Positions 1 through 9,240 of a stretch of DNA of 42,042 bases are shown piece after piece. A program made the translations under genes and the position numbers. Numbering within the stretch: position 1 is the stretch's first letter; every line of letters begins with the position of its first letter. This DNA is from Diaporthe sp. PMI_573 (taxonomy: Eukaryota; Ascomycota; Sordariomycetes; Diaporthales; Diaporthaceae): contig JAJTUP010000178.1 of the NCBI GenBank assembly GCA_021399435.1, forward strand, positions 1 through 42,042. The letters run 5' to 3'. Below the pieces are notes generated by a model. It did no database searches, was not told the origin of the DNA, and saw nothing but the letters and a program-made list of their open reading frames with translations.

Positions 1-103
1 GCCAGCATCACGGTCTTTCGAGCGGGGTATTTATTTAGGCGCCCGTGCCCGCCCAACGAAGCCCTGTGTTCCCATGAACTCTCTGTCTTTCTGCCATTGC
101 TGA

Positions 104-823
104 GTGTCCTCCTCAGAGGATGCGCGCCTTCCCCATCGATCAGAGTTGCGAAGGCTATTGAAAGCCTTGGAAAAACAGCAACAAGCATTGGACCAAAGCA
201 CAGCTTTCTATGACCAAGTAACTGAGATTATCAAAGCGGTCGAGTCTGTGCACCATGAAAAGCAGGCAGCAGTGAGAGCGAAGAGGCTACGTAAAGCTGC
301 TTCAGAGGAGTCAAACACAAGAATGGCACACCAAGATGGCATCCCACCAAGTGGCTCAACATTTGCAGGCTACCAACCATCCCCACCGCCTGTTATACCG
401 ACACCAGCTATGCAATCTGGCAATATGGAAGCTCGCTTGGGCCAAGGCAAGCACCCTCAACTTTCGCGCCTGCTCTTCAGCCTATCCGAATTTCTAGAGA
501 TTGTAAACATCGACCAAATGCATCCCGACGGGCAAGACTGGTCTAGTGGTCCGGTGTATAGAGACGCGCAAACCGGGCCTGGATTGGAGCAATATCAGAG
601 AAATAAAACCGCCGCTAATAGCATGACGGGGCTTTCCACGGTACGGAGACTCCAACCTGCCGTTTGTCGTGGGCCTCCCGTCCGGATCAGCAGCAGCAAT
701 GACGCTACTAAACGCACTTATATCACCCCTGAACAGGTGCAAAAATACCACCAGGCCCACAATAAGCCAACCCTGCTTCAAGCCACACTTCATTTAATAG
801 GTATTAACAGGTACTGTAGATAG
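104..823 (+). CDS. Uncharacterised coiled-coil-like ORF, 5' end uncertain
   Basis: The open frame is 239 codons long but opens with GTG right after a TGA; the first in-frame ATG is near 323. A real gene would need an upstream exon, possibly spliced near position 100-115, or a start outside the window. The first ~65 residues are rich in Lys, Gln, Glu and Leu (LKALEKQQQALDQ, then YDQVTEIIKAVESVHHEKQ), consistent with a coiled coil, followed by a Pro/Ser-rich linker. I recognise no family. It could be the C-terminal part of a host or transposon protein, or a chance ORF. The right half overlaps an antisense ORF, so coding status is weak. Confidence 0.3.
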   Translation: MSSSEDARLPHRSELRRLLKALEKQQQALDQSTAFYDQVTEIIKAVESVHHEKQAAVRAKRLRKAASEESNTRMAHQDGIPPSGSTFAGYQPSPPPVIPTPAMQSGNMEARLGQGKHPQLSRLLFSLSEFLEIVNIDQMHPDGQDWSSGPVYRDAQTGPGLEQYQRNKTAANSMTGLSTVRRLQPAVCRGPPVRISSSNDATKRTYITPEQVQKYHQAHNKPTLLQATLHLIGINRYCR

Positions 824-3800
824 GTTAATATTTGAATTCTTATTCAGGGCAAAACAAACTGCCATGCACACCGTCCACAATTTTCCTTCTTCCGGTCAAT
901 CTCGAGTCCAAACACTGTTCCCAAATTAAATTGCAAGACCCGGCGTCACACTATATGTCGACCACCACTGTACTTATCTTGTCGAACATCCATGTTGTAA
1001 ATCCCCGGATCATTAACTTGACAACTCTGCTTTATTGTTCAAGATTTTCTTCCGCAGATTAACAGCCTAAAGAATTACCTATAAATAAACAAGTCCTTTA
1101 TATAATCTATAGAATAGAAACCTTATTACTCGGGGCAAAGCTACCTTTTGTTAATCCCATACCTTTAGCTCTGGCAACCACTTTTGAACAAGGTAGATGC
1201 CGTTGAGTCCAAATGAATGCGCATCTATAATTTGGGACTTGAGAAGGCTGTCAGAGGGCATCTGATGTAACTCGGCTATAAAAGCTTCGGTCACCTTCGC
1301 AATGGCGGTATCGAGACTCCGCCTTCATGCTGCTTCGGCGGCGAGAGCAAGTCGCTGTTACGAATATGCCTTGCCTTGTTTCAACTTTAATGAACCCGCC
1401 CTGTTTAGACGCATATAAGAAACAAGGTCAACTTGGATTGGACAAGAACAAACTCTAGAACCTGTGCAACGAGCACTCGAAGATGAAGTTGGGCAGCTTA
1501 CCTTCTCTGCCTCCGTCGGAGGCCCGGTGAATGGCACCGTAGCATCGGCGAAGGGCACCGCAGCACCGCTCAGGCCCATACGGCGCCCAAGTCAGGGCTG
1601 AGCTTCGCTCAGGCCAGCGCATCGAGACCCATGAAGGATGGGAAGGTCAGGTTATAAGATGGGTGGCCAGACGCACTGGAATCACAATGTAGTTAGGTAT
1701 TATCGCAACATAGTACGGAATGTTCAGATCCTGATCTGCCCTCAAGCAACCTGTTGCCCAGCATCTTCCCCAGAGACTCCTGACATATAATAATAAGAAT
1801 CCTAAAATATATAAATTACTCATTTAATCCAAGCCTTAAATAAAAGAATTAAAGAACAGATATACAAAGCCTAAATCCAGGAATCTTAAAATAACTTTAC
1901 GATTACGTTCTTTCCATCTTTACTTAGTTTATTATAAATAAAGACTGCAGGACGCAGCCTTAATCCTTTCCCTAGTTATGTGGTTTAAAACTTACCACAC
2001 TTATACTATTGATGAGTCGACGCTATTGTCGATGTTCTCTCGCCTCACTACCACAGCGCCTCTGGATATGTCTCACTGCAATTCCCCTAGCGATCAGCTT
2101 CTCTGCGAATCGATGGTAGAATAATCTGAATTACATGTGTAATTGAGACAAGCTGACTGTTAGTATTTAGCTTATTTATTTGCAAGCCACGACTATCCGC
2201 AGGCGATTAAATCTCCCAGCAGCCACTCCGCCAAGGATAAAAATAGGACTGCAATCAAGAAATGGGACCAGAAAGTTGAAGAAAACCCTAAGACAAAGCC
2301 AGATAAGCAACCGCCAACTTTATTACGAATTCCATGCATAAAAAAGCTCCAAGCTATGAACAAGCAGCATTTAGGTCCCAAAAAGAGCATTAAAACCCTT
2401 TCGAAGAGCGGGGGCCCATAATCTTGTCGACAATGGTGCGGATCCTTTCCTCTGTGACAGAGGCGGTGATGGCCACATGGCTGCCTCAGGCTAGGCATCG
2501 TGCGATCCGTCATCACACGTTCATGATTGCCGCGGGTCTGTCGAGCCGTGAGACGCGATCCAATGGCTGCACCGATACGGGAGTAGAGGAGGGCTCCAAG
2601 TCATAGCGACTGCTTCGGTGCAAATGTACGTACAGTTACAGAACCAGCAGGGGTCTTTGTCGGCACAACGGCATGTCTGCTGAACCATAACTGAAGAGCA
2701 ATCCGGCAAGGCGCCCGGGGTTTCCTCAGGGACGCAATACTGGCTCTGGCGTACCGTGCCAGGGACTTCGATGTACAAGACCCGCGACGATTCACTAATC
2801 TGGCGGGAGCTATTTCGTGACCTCGTGAATATGAGCACTTGGGGCAGGGTTCTTTCGGGAAACTGTTGGCCTCTACTGCTCTGCCATGACGTTCCTTTTT
2901 CATCTGATTTGCGGTATTCGTGGTTGCATGGGCAGCGGAGGGTAGGACAGAGACCCACAAAACCAGTCGCGCATCACGAGGTGCAATCGGTTGGGTTTCT
3001 GACGCAGCTCGCCCTGCTGTTCGAGCTACCGGAAGCCAATGGCAAAACTCCGCGAGGCCGAACCCCCTGCCCGCAGCCACTTGTCCCATAGCCTGCATAA
3101 ACTTGCCACAAAAAGAAATCTGAAGCTGCGGCCTGCCCGAGTCTCTAATGGGTACCCAAGGTCGTGCTGGGCCCGGCCGCATCCTCGTTCAAATACTTTG
3201 ATTTCCTACATCAAAGAATTGTTTTGGCTTGTACCTGTAAATCTGGATGGGTGTGGGACAAGCCCGCCCACCCGTGAACCATGTGGAGCAGGCCACGTCC
3301 TTTAGACCTGTCTCAAGACACAACCGGTTTACAACAGCATGTTCGTGGATCTCAGACCGGTCATTCACTCTGACAACATCCCCTGATGTGGGCTGACTGG
3401 GAGGGAATGAACGGCAGGGTACGTAAGAAGGAGCAGAGGCAGAGGGGGCTTACTTCCGTGATAGGGGATGGCGAGACAGGACATCTGCTTGGTGAGGCTT
3501 GCTTGTACGGGCACAGCGGCTGGCTGGCTGTTGAGTATGAACATTATGGGGTTGTGAATAAGATCGAATGCTTCGTCGACCTACTTTATTTGGATCGGGC
3601 TGCGGCCCAGCACTGGTCGACTGGTCGAGATGTGTGTGGTTCGCGGGGGTCCAAACGACTCGTGCCTCATCTGTGCTAATGCCCCTTTCCAATGCATAAG
3701 TTGACAAACCTACCTCCTCGATCTTCCAGCTATGATGAAAGTTCTCATTTTACTATACCGTAAAGACTATACTGTACGTTATATACTCCAGCTACTCCAA

Positions 3801-4124
3801 AATACTACTCCCTAACTACAAAGAGGAGATTTCAATCGACATAACCCTTACCTTTTAAAAACTATCCGGCATACTAACGAGTACCAGCTTATTGGTTCCA
3901 CGAGCTTAGCGTAATACGGATCATTGTGCGCAAGAACCCGGTGCTGCCTAAGTATATCTCCAAAGCCTTTAAAGTCTCGGGAAATACAATCTTCCAAAAG
4001 CCTTCAGTACGGTCCTTGGTCGTGGAGAGACCCAAGGCATTCACATATAGACACATTGCTTAATTGGCCTAAGCCTTGAACAAGAGAATTGAAGAATAAA
4101 AACGAAGACCCTAAATTATAAACC
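824..4124. other. Gene-poor region with AT-rich patches
   Basis: I see no supportable gene here. AT-rich stretches lie near 1071-1140, 1770-1990, 3725-3870 and 4060-4130. The GC-rich interval 2400-3300 has several overlapping ORFs on both strands (the longest about 190 codons on the minus strand, 3182-2601), but none has a recognisable motif. The mix of AT-rich islands and fragments suggests decayed repeats. Confidence 0.6.
1830..1890. repeat. AT-mutated copy of the repeat at 4069-4130
   Basis: This segment aligns by eye with 4069-4130 (CCAAGCCTTAAATAAAAGAA here, CCTAAGCCTTGAACAAGAGA there). Most differences are G-to-A or C-to-T, with this copy the more AT-rich. That direction of change is what repeat-induced point mutation (RIP) would give. 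Too short to class as an element. Confidence 0.45.
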
Positions 4125-4130
4125 TTATAA
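4069..4130. repeat. Less mutated copy of the repeat at 1830-1890
   Basis: Partner of the segment near 1830, keeping G and C where the other has A and T. It directly adjoins the 3' end of the RING fragment, so it may be the former downstream flank of that gene or part of a shared repeat. Confidence 0.4.
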
Positions 4131-4484
4131 TAAATATTTATTCCCCTCGCTTTTGACGGGTCCCCGACATATCGGGCACGTGTTGCGCTGCCTTAGCCAC
4201 GGAATCACGCATTCGCCGTGGAACCAATGTTTGCATGGCAGGATAGTCACCTCGTCGCCAAAATGATACTCCTCTATGCAGATAGAACAGTCGACTTTTT
4301 CCCCAACGCCCATCATCTGCCTGTCAAATTCCTTCTTTTCTAGCTTCTCAATAGCCGATTCGGATGCGGGTGGTGCGGCGTTTAAATGCAGGTTAGCTTC
4401 CCTAGCCTGGGTGATAATCCGGTGAAGTCCCTCGTGAGAAAATATGTCATTAAAACTACCGACGCCTGGGAAGTTTTGCTGCAT
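4125..4484 (-). pseudogene. C-terminal fragment of a RING-H2 E3 ubiquitin ligase
   Basis: RING-H2 proteins bind an E2 enzyme and pass ubiquitin to substrates. The frame shows a complete RING-H2: CSIC, then CKHWFHGEC, then CPIC, matching C-x2-C-x14-C-x-H-x2-H-x2-C-x10-C-x2-C. Just before it lies NAAPPASESAIEKLEKKEF, a linker I associate with larger fungal RING proteins of the San1/RNF126 type. The first in-frame ATG is at 4484; the same frame extends to 4529 without a start. The expected long N-terminal part is missing upstream, so this is probably a 5'-truncated duplicate. It could still give a small RING-only protein of about 119 residues. The zinc ligands are all intact, which suggests recent truncation. 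Confidence 0.7.
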
Positions 4485-4632
4485 GAAGTTGCTGAATGTT
4501 CTGGAAAGATGATCAGCGTCAGAGTGCAAAGTACCTAGGTATTAAGCGTGACTTCTGGAAGCCCAGGAACAAGGTTTTCAGCTTTGTCATATATACGAAG
4601 CGGCTGTCAGGCGACAGGTCAAAGAAAATGAA

Positions 4633-4860
4633 ATGAAGTCTGCCGGCGCGGCGGCTTCCCGTGAGGTGGCTGCACGTGAGGAGGATGTCCACGTTGAGGC
4701 TTCGCATGAGGAGGAAGCCGCCGCTGAGGCTGCGCGTGAGGAGCATCCTCCTGTCGTTGTCCCGCAATCAGAGAATAGGAGTACGGCTCGCAAGGCAATT
4801 CAGGGAGTCGCTCAGATACTTCGACGTTCAGAGAGGCATCCCAAAAGGGCGACAGTCTAG
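4633..4860 (+). CDS. Small Glu/Ala-rich ORF with internal repeats
   Basis: ATG-started 75-codon ORF, Glu/Ala-rich in its first half because of an imperfect 24-30 nt tandem repeat (variants of GTGAGGAGGAT). The C-terminus is basic (RRSERHPKR). No family recognised. It lies directly upstream of the truncated RING fragment on the opposite strand and may simply be repeat-derived sequence. Confidence 0.2.
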   Translation: MKSAGAAASREVAAREEDVHVEASHEEEAAAEAAREEHPPVVVPQSENRSTARKAIQGVAQILRRSERHPKRATV

Positions 4861-5158
4861 AGAACTGCGCACAATGTTTCGTTCTCTAGCACAGGAAAGG
4901 GAGTAATCAATAACGTCTCCCCAATGCAGCCATGTGTTCATGCTTCGGTCCTGCCATGTGCCCAAGGCATCTGTACGTCTGTGTTGGGACCTACGGAGAG
5001 CTATCATATGGCTGTTCCACAACTGGGTTGCAGATGTCAGGGACCCTACCATATAGAAATGCTGGCAGAAGTATACACTATTGCAAAACCAGGGCCGAGA
5101 GATTATAGTGCTAAGTCACAGGGAGAACGAGGGTTAGAGAGAGGAAGAGAATAATGCA

Positions 5159-7078
5159 CTAGGACGCCCATTCACTAGTCTGAGTTGCCAGGTCGCAAGC
5201 ACTAATCCTGGTGGCCTCATTAACCAACATCTCTCTCACAAGTGACTGGAGCTTAGTTTCTTTGCTGCTTTCTCCCGCGCCTTGGAGCTCATCGCGGCGG
5301 CGTCCAATAAGACCCAGCCAATTTTGCATCGACATCATTGCCTCGGGTGCGTGCTGCTGGATCGCGTTCACGTTCCATCCCCGTTCCTTGTCTGGGAGAC
5401 GGATGCGACGTAGCAGGTAGAGCATCACGACACCCAAGGAGAAGACGTCCGCCAAAGGGCCCCGTCGTTTGTGTTGCAACCACTCAGGCGCCAAGTACCA
5501 GGGTGATCCGCCTCCGGAGTCATCGATTTGAGTTTTCACGTTCCGCGACAGCCCGAAATCGATAACGACGGCACTCGCCTTGCGCCCGCTGCCCGTGGGA
5601 TCGCCGGCGCGGTAAAGGATATTGCCTGCTTTGATGTCATTATGGACGAGGCCTTGGTCGGCGCAGTAGGCTAGAGCGCTGGAGACATCCGCAAGAATGT
5701 GGCAAGCGTCATCGAGACTACCTCTGAAGCGTCGCGCATTTGACCCAGAGGGAAAACACCAGTAAGGCGTGGCGAGATCGTGAGAATCTCGATGTTCGAT
5801 AACCAGAGCCAGGAGGCGGGAGTCGAAGGCCAGGAGGTTGGCAATACACGGCTGTTAGACTTCGTCAGCTGATTGTAATACGTCCATAGGTATGAATTAG
5901 TATCGACTGTAGAAGCGTACATGTTCAAGATGCCTGTGCGCTTCAAGCTCTCGCTTCCAGCGCCTGGCGGCGGCAGCGATGTCGTACGGCTCCGCCACAG
6001 CGGCGATCTTGTGGAGTTTAACCGCAACAACCGCAGGCCGTGAGGACCTGTCCTTCCAAACTGCTTTGAAGACATCCGCATAGTCGCCCTTTTTGAGGTA
6101 TCGGTCGATGCATTTGATAGAGTACTCGAGTTGGCCCGTAGCACTGTCCACTACGTTTAATGTTTGGTTTTGACCAAGTCCAATGCTGGTCAGCATATCA
6201 ACGTCGACCGCAGTAGGTCGGATGATAGTCTTCTGGTCCTGGGCCAAACTAGAAGGAATTTCAGCTGCCCTTGTCACAGCAGCTCCTGTGGAGTGCTTGG
6301 ATCTCTTCGAGGGCGGCAGTGGCCGCTCAGCCGTCCTTTTCGTAGCGTCGTCTTTCAGAAGGAGACGGTATCGGCGAGGACGAAGGAGGAATTCCACGGT
6401 AGTTTCGCAGTCACAGAGTTGCCAAAATCCGGGATAGACAACAGCAAACTTCTTGGGCCGTATCTCGAACACATCGAGCCCATTTGGCACGCTCTCGAGA
6501 AAGAGCGTACTCGTGGCCTCGTTGTAGAGGAGTATATCGTCCTTCCACGGGATGGGAAACATGGTGACCTTGATGCGGCGTGCTTTGCAGGACCAGGCTA
6601 TCTCGGCGCGGCTGTGCATTGCACCCAGCACATTTGGTGTTCCGGCAGCATCCACGGGTAATTCCTCAGTTGTCTCGGCGGTGAGAGTAACCTTCGTGTC
6701 CCCTTCATATTCCTGGAAAAGAACCCTTAGCTGAGGTGCCTGCTCGAGCTCCAACTGGTGAATGCCCAGTCTTGGTGGGATGGCATCGCCATGATCGCGA
6801 CACTGGTCGTGCTCCAACACACCATCCTGGCTGAATGACTCTGATTTGATGACGCCTTGCTCCCGCAGTCGATGGAAATGCGATTCGTTAAAGGCGTTGG
6901 TCTCAGCACCGTCAGTGTCGTCTGTCCTGGGAGTGTCTGGGGTCCCAGCTGGTATACCTGGGGTAGTCGACTTAATGATGCCCTCGGCTCCGTCGGTGCC
7001 ATCACTGTCGACTGTCCTGGAAGCATCCGGAATCCGGGCAGCCATGCCGAAGGTGAAGATCCGAAGAAGCACGTCCAT
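5159..7078 (-). CDS. Serine/threonine-type protein kinase with FHA-like N-terminal region
   Basis: Two exons, 7078-5921 and 5851-5159, joined across a 69-nt intron (GTACGC donor, CAGCTGAC branch region, AACAG acceptor), give about 616 residues. Residues ~1-130 are acidic and disordered with a repeated TDG/TDD-type motif. Residues ~165-245 look like a divergent FHA-type module (FEIRPKKFAVVYPGFWQLC). The kinase domain follows: glycine loop KKGDYADVFKAVW, VAVKLH lysine, helix-C glutamate in KRELEAHRHLEH, catalytic loop HNDIKAGN, IDFGLS, and WYLAPEW. The HRD arginine is Asn, a change seen in some active kinases; all catalytic residues (Lys, Glu, Asp, Asn, DFG Asp) are present, so it is probably active. 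Substrate unknown. It is divergent from the gene at 7589 across a ~510-bp promoter. Confidence 0.85.
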
Positions 7079-7588
7079 ATGTTCAGTCTATAGCAGCGGA
7101 GATAAGCGACTTGCCTGGAATTTGCGAAGAGAAAAGAGAACATCGCGTTTATACTTAAGATTACACCTGACCCAGTTTACTATGCATCCACTGTAGATGT
7201 TGGGTGGTAAGCGAACTATCTCGTCAGACACGTACATACCAGAGCCATTCACGTCGACGTGCGACAAGCGCACCTCGATTAGTGCTGCTTTGTGGGGCAG
7301 TGGTGCAGGTTGGAAACAAGCCAGTAAGAATTCGACTTTTGGGGCGTTGGTGTTTCGGCTCGCTGTAGCGACGGCGCCGTGAGTGGAGGGGGTGGATTGT
7401 GGTGTGCTTGGCACGGGAGTAAGGTTACACTGGCGCGTCGCCATGTGATTCCAAGCGCCCCACTTCAATTTCTCACGACACGATTCGAACCTGCTCCCCC
7501 GAAGGTATTGCCTCAGACACAATAGCTCAGTATTCAGCCCTCCCTTCACATCAGATAAGGCTATACACTTTGAAGACATCTTGAAATC
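7079..7588. promoter_or_regulatory. Divergent intergenic promoter region
   Basis: About 510 bp separate the start codons of the kinase (-) and the 448-residue gene (+), so this interval probably holds both promoters. On its minus strand near 7520-7480 a stretch containing AGGCAATACCTTCG and GCAGGTTCGAATC resembles the variable arm and T-arm of a tRNA-Leu, without a matching D-arm or acceptor stem. I take it as a tRNA relic at most. Confidence 0.45.
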
Positions 7589-8935
7589 ATGGCGGACGAA
7601 ACTAATGACGACTTGGGTATCTTTCAGCCTCCGCATCCTTTATATTTTGCCCAGCACCCGGAACATTACTGGGATGCCGAGAAGTTTGGAATGGACCTCG
7701 ACGATGTGTTCACCACTCTCCCCAAGCAATTCAACCTGATGGCCATCCCGATTCTCGACCGCGAATCGTTCCGGCTAGAAACACAACACGTCTCTTCCAT
7801 CGCTCACGACCGCGCCGAATTCTACAAGCTGCTCGAAAGCCGACTGGAGGCGAGGCGGAAAGAGCAGGTGACAATGATGACGCGCACACTCTCATATCTC
7901 GCTTCCGATCCGGAGCAGATGGAGTTGCCTGACCGAGCGGCCAGACATTGGGGGCACGCCATGCACATTGCCCGCTCAAAATCATTCGACTGCATTGTCC
8001 GTTTCCTTGCCGGCTTCCTCCGCGACGAGGGTCCCTCGGACAACATCACGACTTTGGCCGCCGGCCAGGACGGCCACTTGACGCGCCAGACCGACGCAGC
8101 ATCCCCCACCCAGAACAGCGGCAACGTCCCTAGCGGTCCGCCCTCCGATATATTCTCACGGCGATCTTCCAATGGCTCGACCGCAGACAAGAGCCCAGCG
8201 TCAAGCACGGCTAGCAGTCCGCGGACGCGGAAAAGATCATTCACACCAGCAACCCCGAGCCTCGCCGACGACAACCAAGACGAAGACAAGATACGACCGA
8301 CTAAGAGGATACGATTCGCCGACGACATAGTGAAACCGAGGGCGGCATCGCCACCACGTCGGCCGGTATCACCCCGAGCCACACGAGCCCGGAAGGGCCA
8401 GCCATCCCCAGTGCCTCAGCCTCCCGGGTCAACTGTACCACCCACTACGATGGCTCCCTCCACTTCAGTGGAAGCACGGCCCAGTGCCGATGAAGCTAGC
8501 GGTGGCGATCCGCCCGAACGATGCGATAGCGTAAGCACGTCTCATCAAATACATCCGGGAAACAGCAGACAGCATTTGGTACATCCGGACGCGGAAGACG
8601 AAGGAAAGAACAACACAAGAAAGGCAAAGCGCGACAAGGGACCGGCTGCGACTGGAGCCCAGGAGATTCGTCAGGGCAGCTGCCGTCCACAGCCTCGAAG
8701 GGGTAAACCGCAAGCTCACCAGCCACCACGCACTAAGCCCAGCAGCAAAATACAGAAGTCCACATCATCACGGCCCGACCAGAGAGCATCAAGGACGACA
8801 GCACAGGGCTCCCGCAGCCGAGGTGCCGTGCAGCTGACACGCTCCTCTCAACGGCTTACGCGGCGGAGTGGGCAAGGGAGCCGGTTCTTTCACGAGCTTG
8901 ATTCACATGGCAAGGCTCGTTCGGTGGTGGCATAA
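7589..8935 (+). CDS. Uncharacterised fungal protein with disordered basic tail
   Basis: Single-exon ORF of 448 residues with a good ATG context (AATCATGGCG). Residues ~1-150 look folded, with helical, acidic and hydrophobic patterning (DLDDVFTTLPKQFN, FYKLLESRLEARRKEQVT, HAMHIARSKSFDCIVRFLAG). From ~150 the protein is Ser/Pro/Arg-rich and low-complexity with basic clusters (RKRSF, PTKRIRFADD) that could act as nuclear localisation signals. I do not recognise a family. It shares a promoter region with the FHA-like kinase, so the two may be co-regulated; a kinase-substrate relation is only a guess. Codon use and the uninterrupted frame support a real gene. Confidence 0.7.
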   Translation: MADETNDDLGIFQPPHPLYFAQHPEHYWDAEKFGMDLDDVFTTLPKQFNLMAIPILDRESFRLETQHVSSIAHDRAEFYKLLESRLEARRKEQVTMMTRTLSYLASDPEQMELPDRAARHWGHAMHIARSKSFDCIVRFLAGFLRDEGPSDNITTLAAGQDGHLTRQTDAASPTQNSGNVPSGPPSDIFSRRSSNGSTADKSPASSTASSPRTRKRSFTPATPSLADDNQDEDKIRPTKRIRFADDIVKPRAASPPRRPVSPRATRARKGQPSPVPQPPGSTVPPTTMAPSTSVEARPSADEASGGDPPERCDSVSTSHQIHPGNSRQHLVHPDAEDEGKNNTRKAKRDKGPAATGAQEIRQGSCRPQPRRGKPQAHQPPRTKPSSKIQKSTSSRPDQRASRTTAQGSRSRGAVQLTRSSQRLTRRSGQGSRFFHELDSHGKARSVVA

Positions 8936-9020
8936 CCGTTAGGTACTTGCGCAGGAGAGAGTGTCTAATCCCAGGTCTCGATCTTCACACCAAGACCACT
9001 GCGCTCGAGACATACCCGTA

Positions 9021-9240
9021 AACCTGGCAGGGCCGGGGGCAGCGGGCAGTCTTGACGCGGTGCGGTGGGGAAAGCTCTACTTCGGTGCTGTGATGGCATT
9101 CTCACGGGCATGGTCGTTAATCTGACAGGGTCGGAGGCAGCGACGTAGCCTAGGTGGAATCGACACAGAAGGAAAGTTTCGCGGGCATGGTCGTTATCCT
9201 AGCAGGGCTGGGTGCAGCGGCGTAGCTTACCTGACTTTAC
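9021..9240. repeat. Imperfect tandem repeat, three copies
   Basis: Three copies of a GC-rich unit with CAGGGYYGGRGGCAGCG at the start and CGGGCATGGTCGTT at the end (starts near 9024, 9122 and 9199; the last copy is partial). Periods differ (about 98 and 77 bp) through internal indels. Just downstream of the 448-residue gene; no coding role seen. Confidence 0.6.

Noticed and set aside
2521..2958. Cys-rich minus-strand frame that at first recalled a CFEM secreted protein
   Set aside because: Cysteine spacing does not fit CFEM, no signal peptide, and the overlapping frame is equally open.
2601..3182. 193-codon minus-strand ORF in the GC-rich part of the first region
   Set aside because: Overlaps several ORFs on both strands, no recognisable motif, composition explained by high GC.
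7480..7530. tRNA-Leu-like T-arm and variable arm on the minus strand
   Set aside because: No D-arm, anticodon stem or acceptor partner; the T-stem is mismatched.
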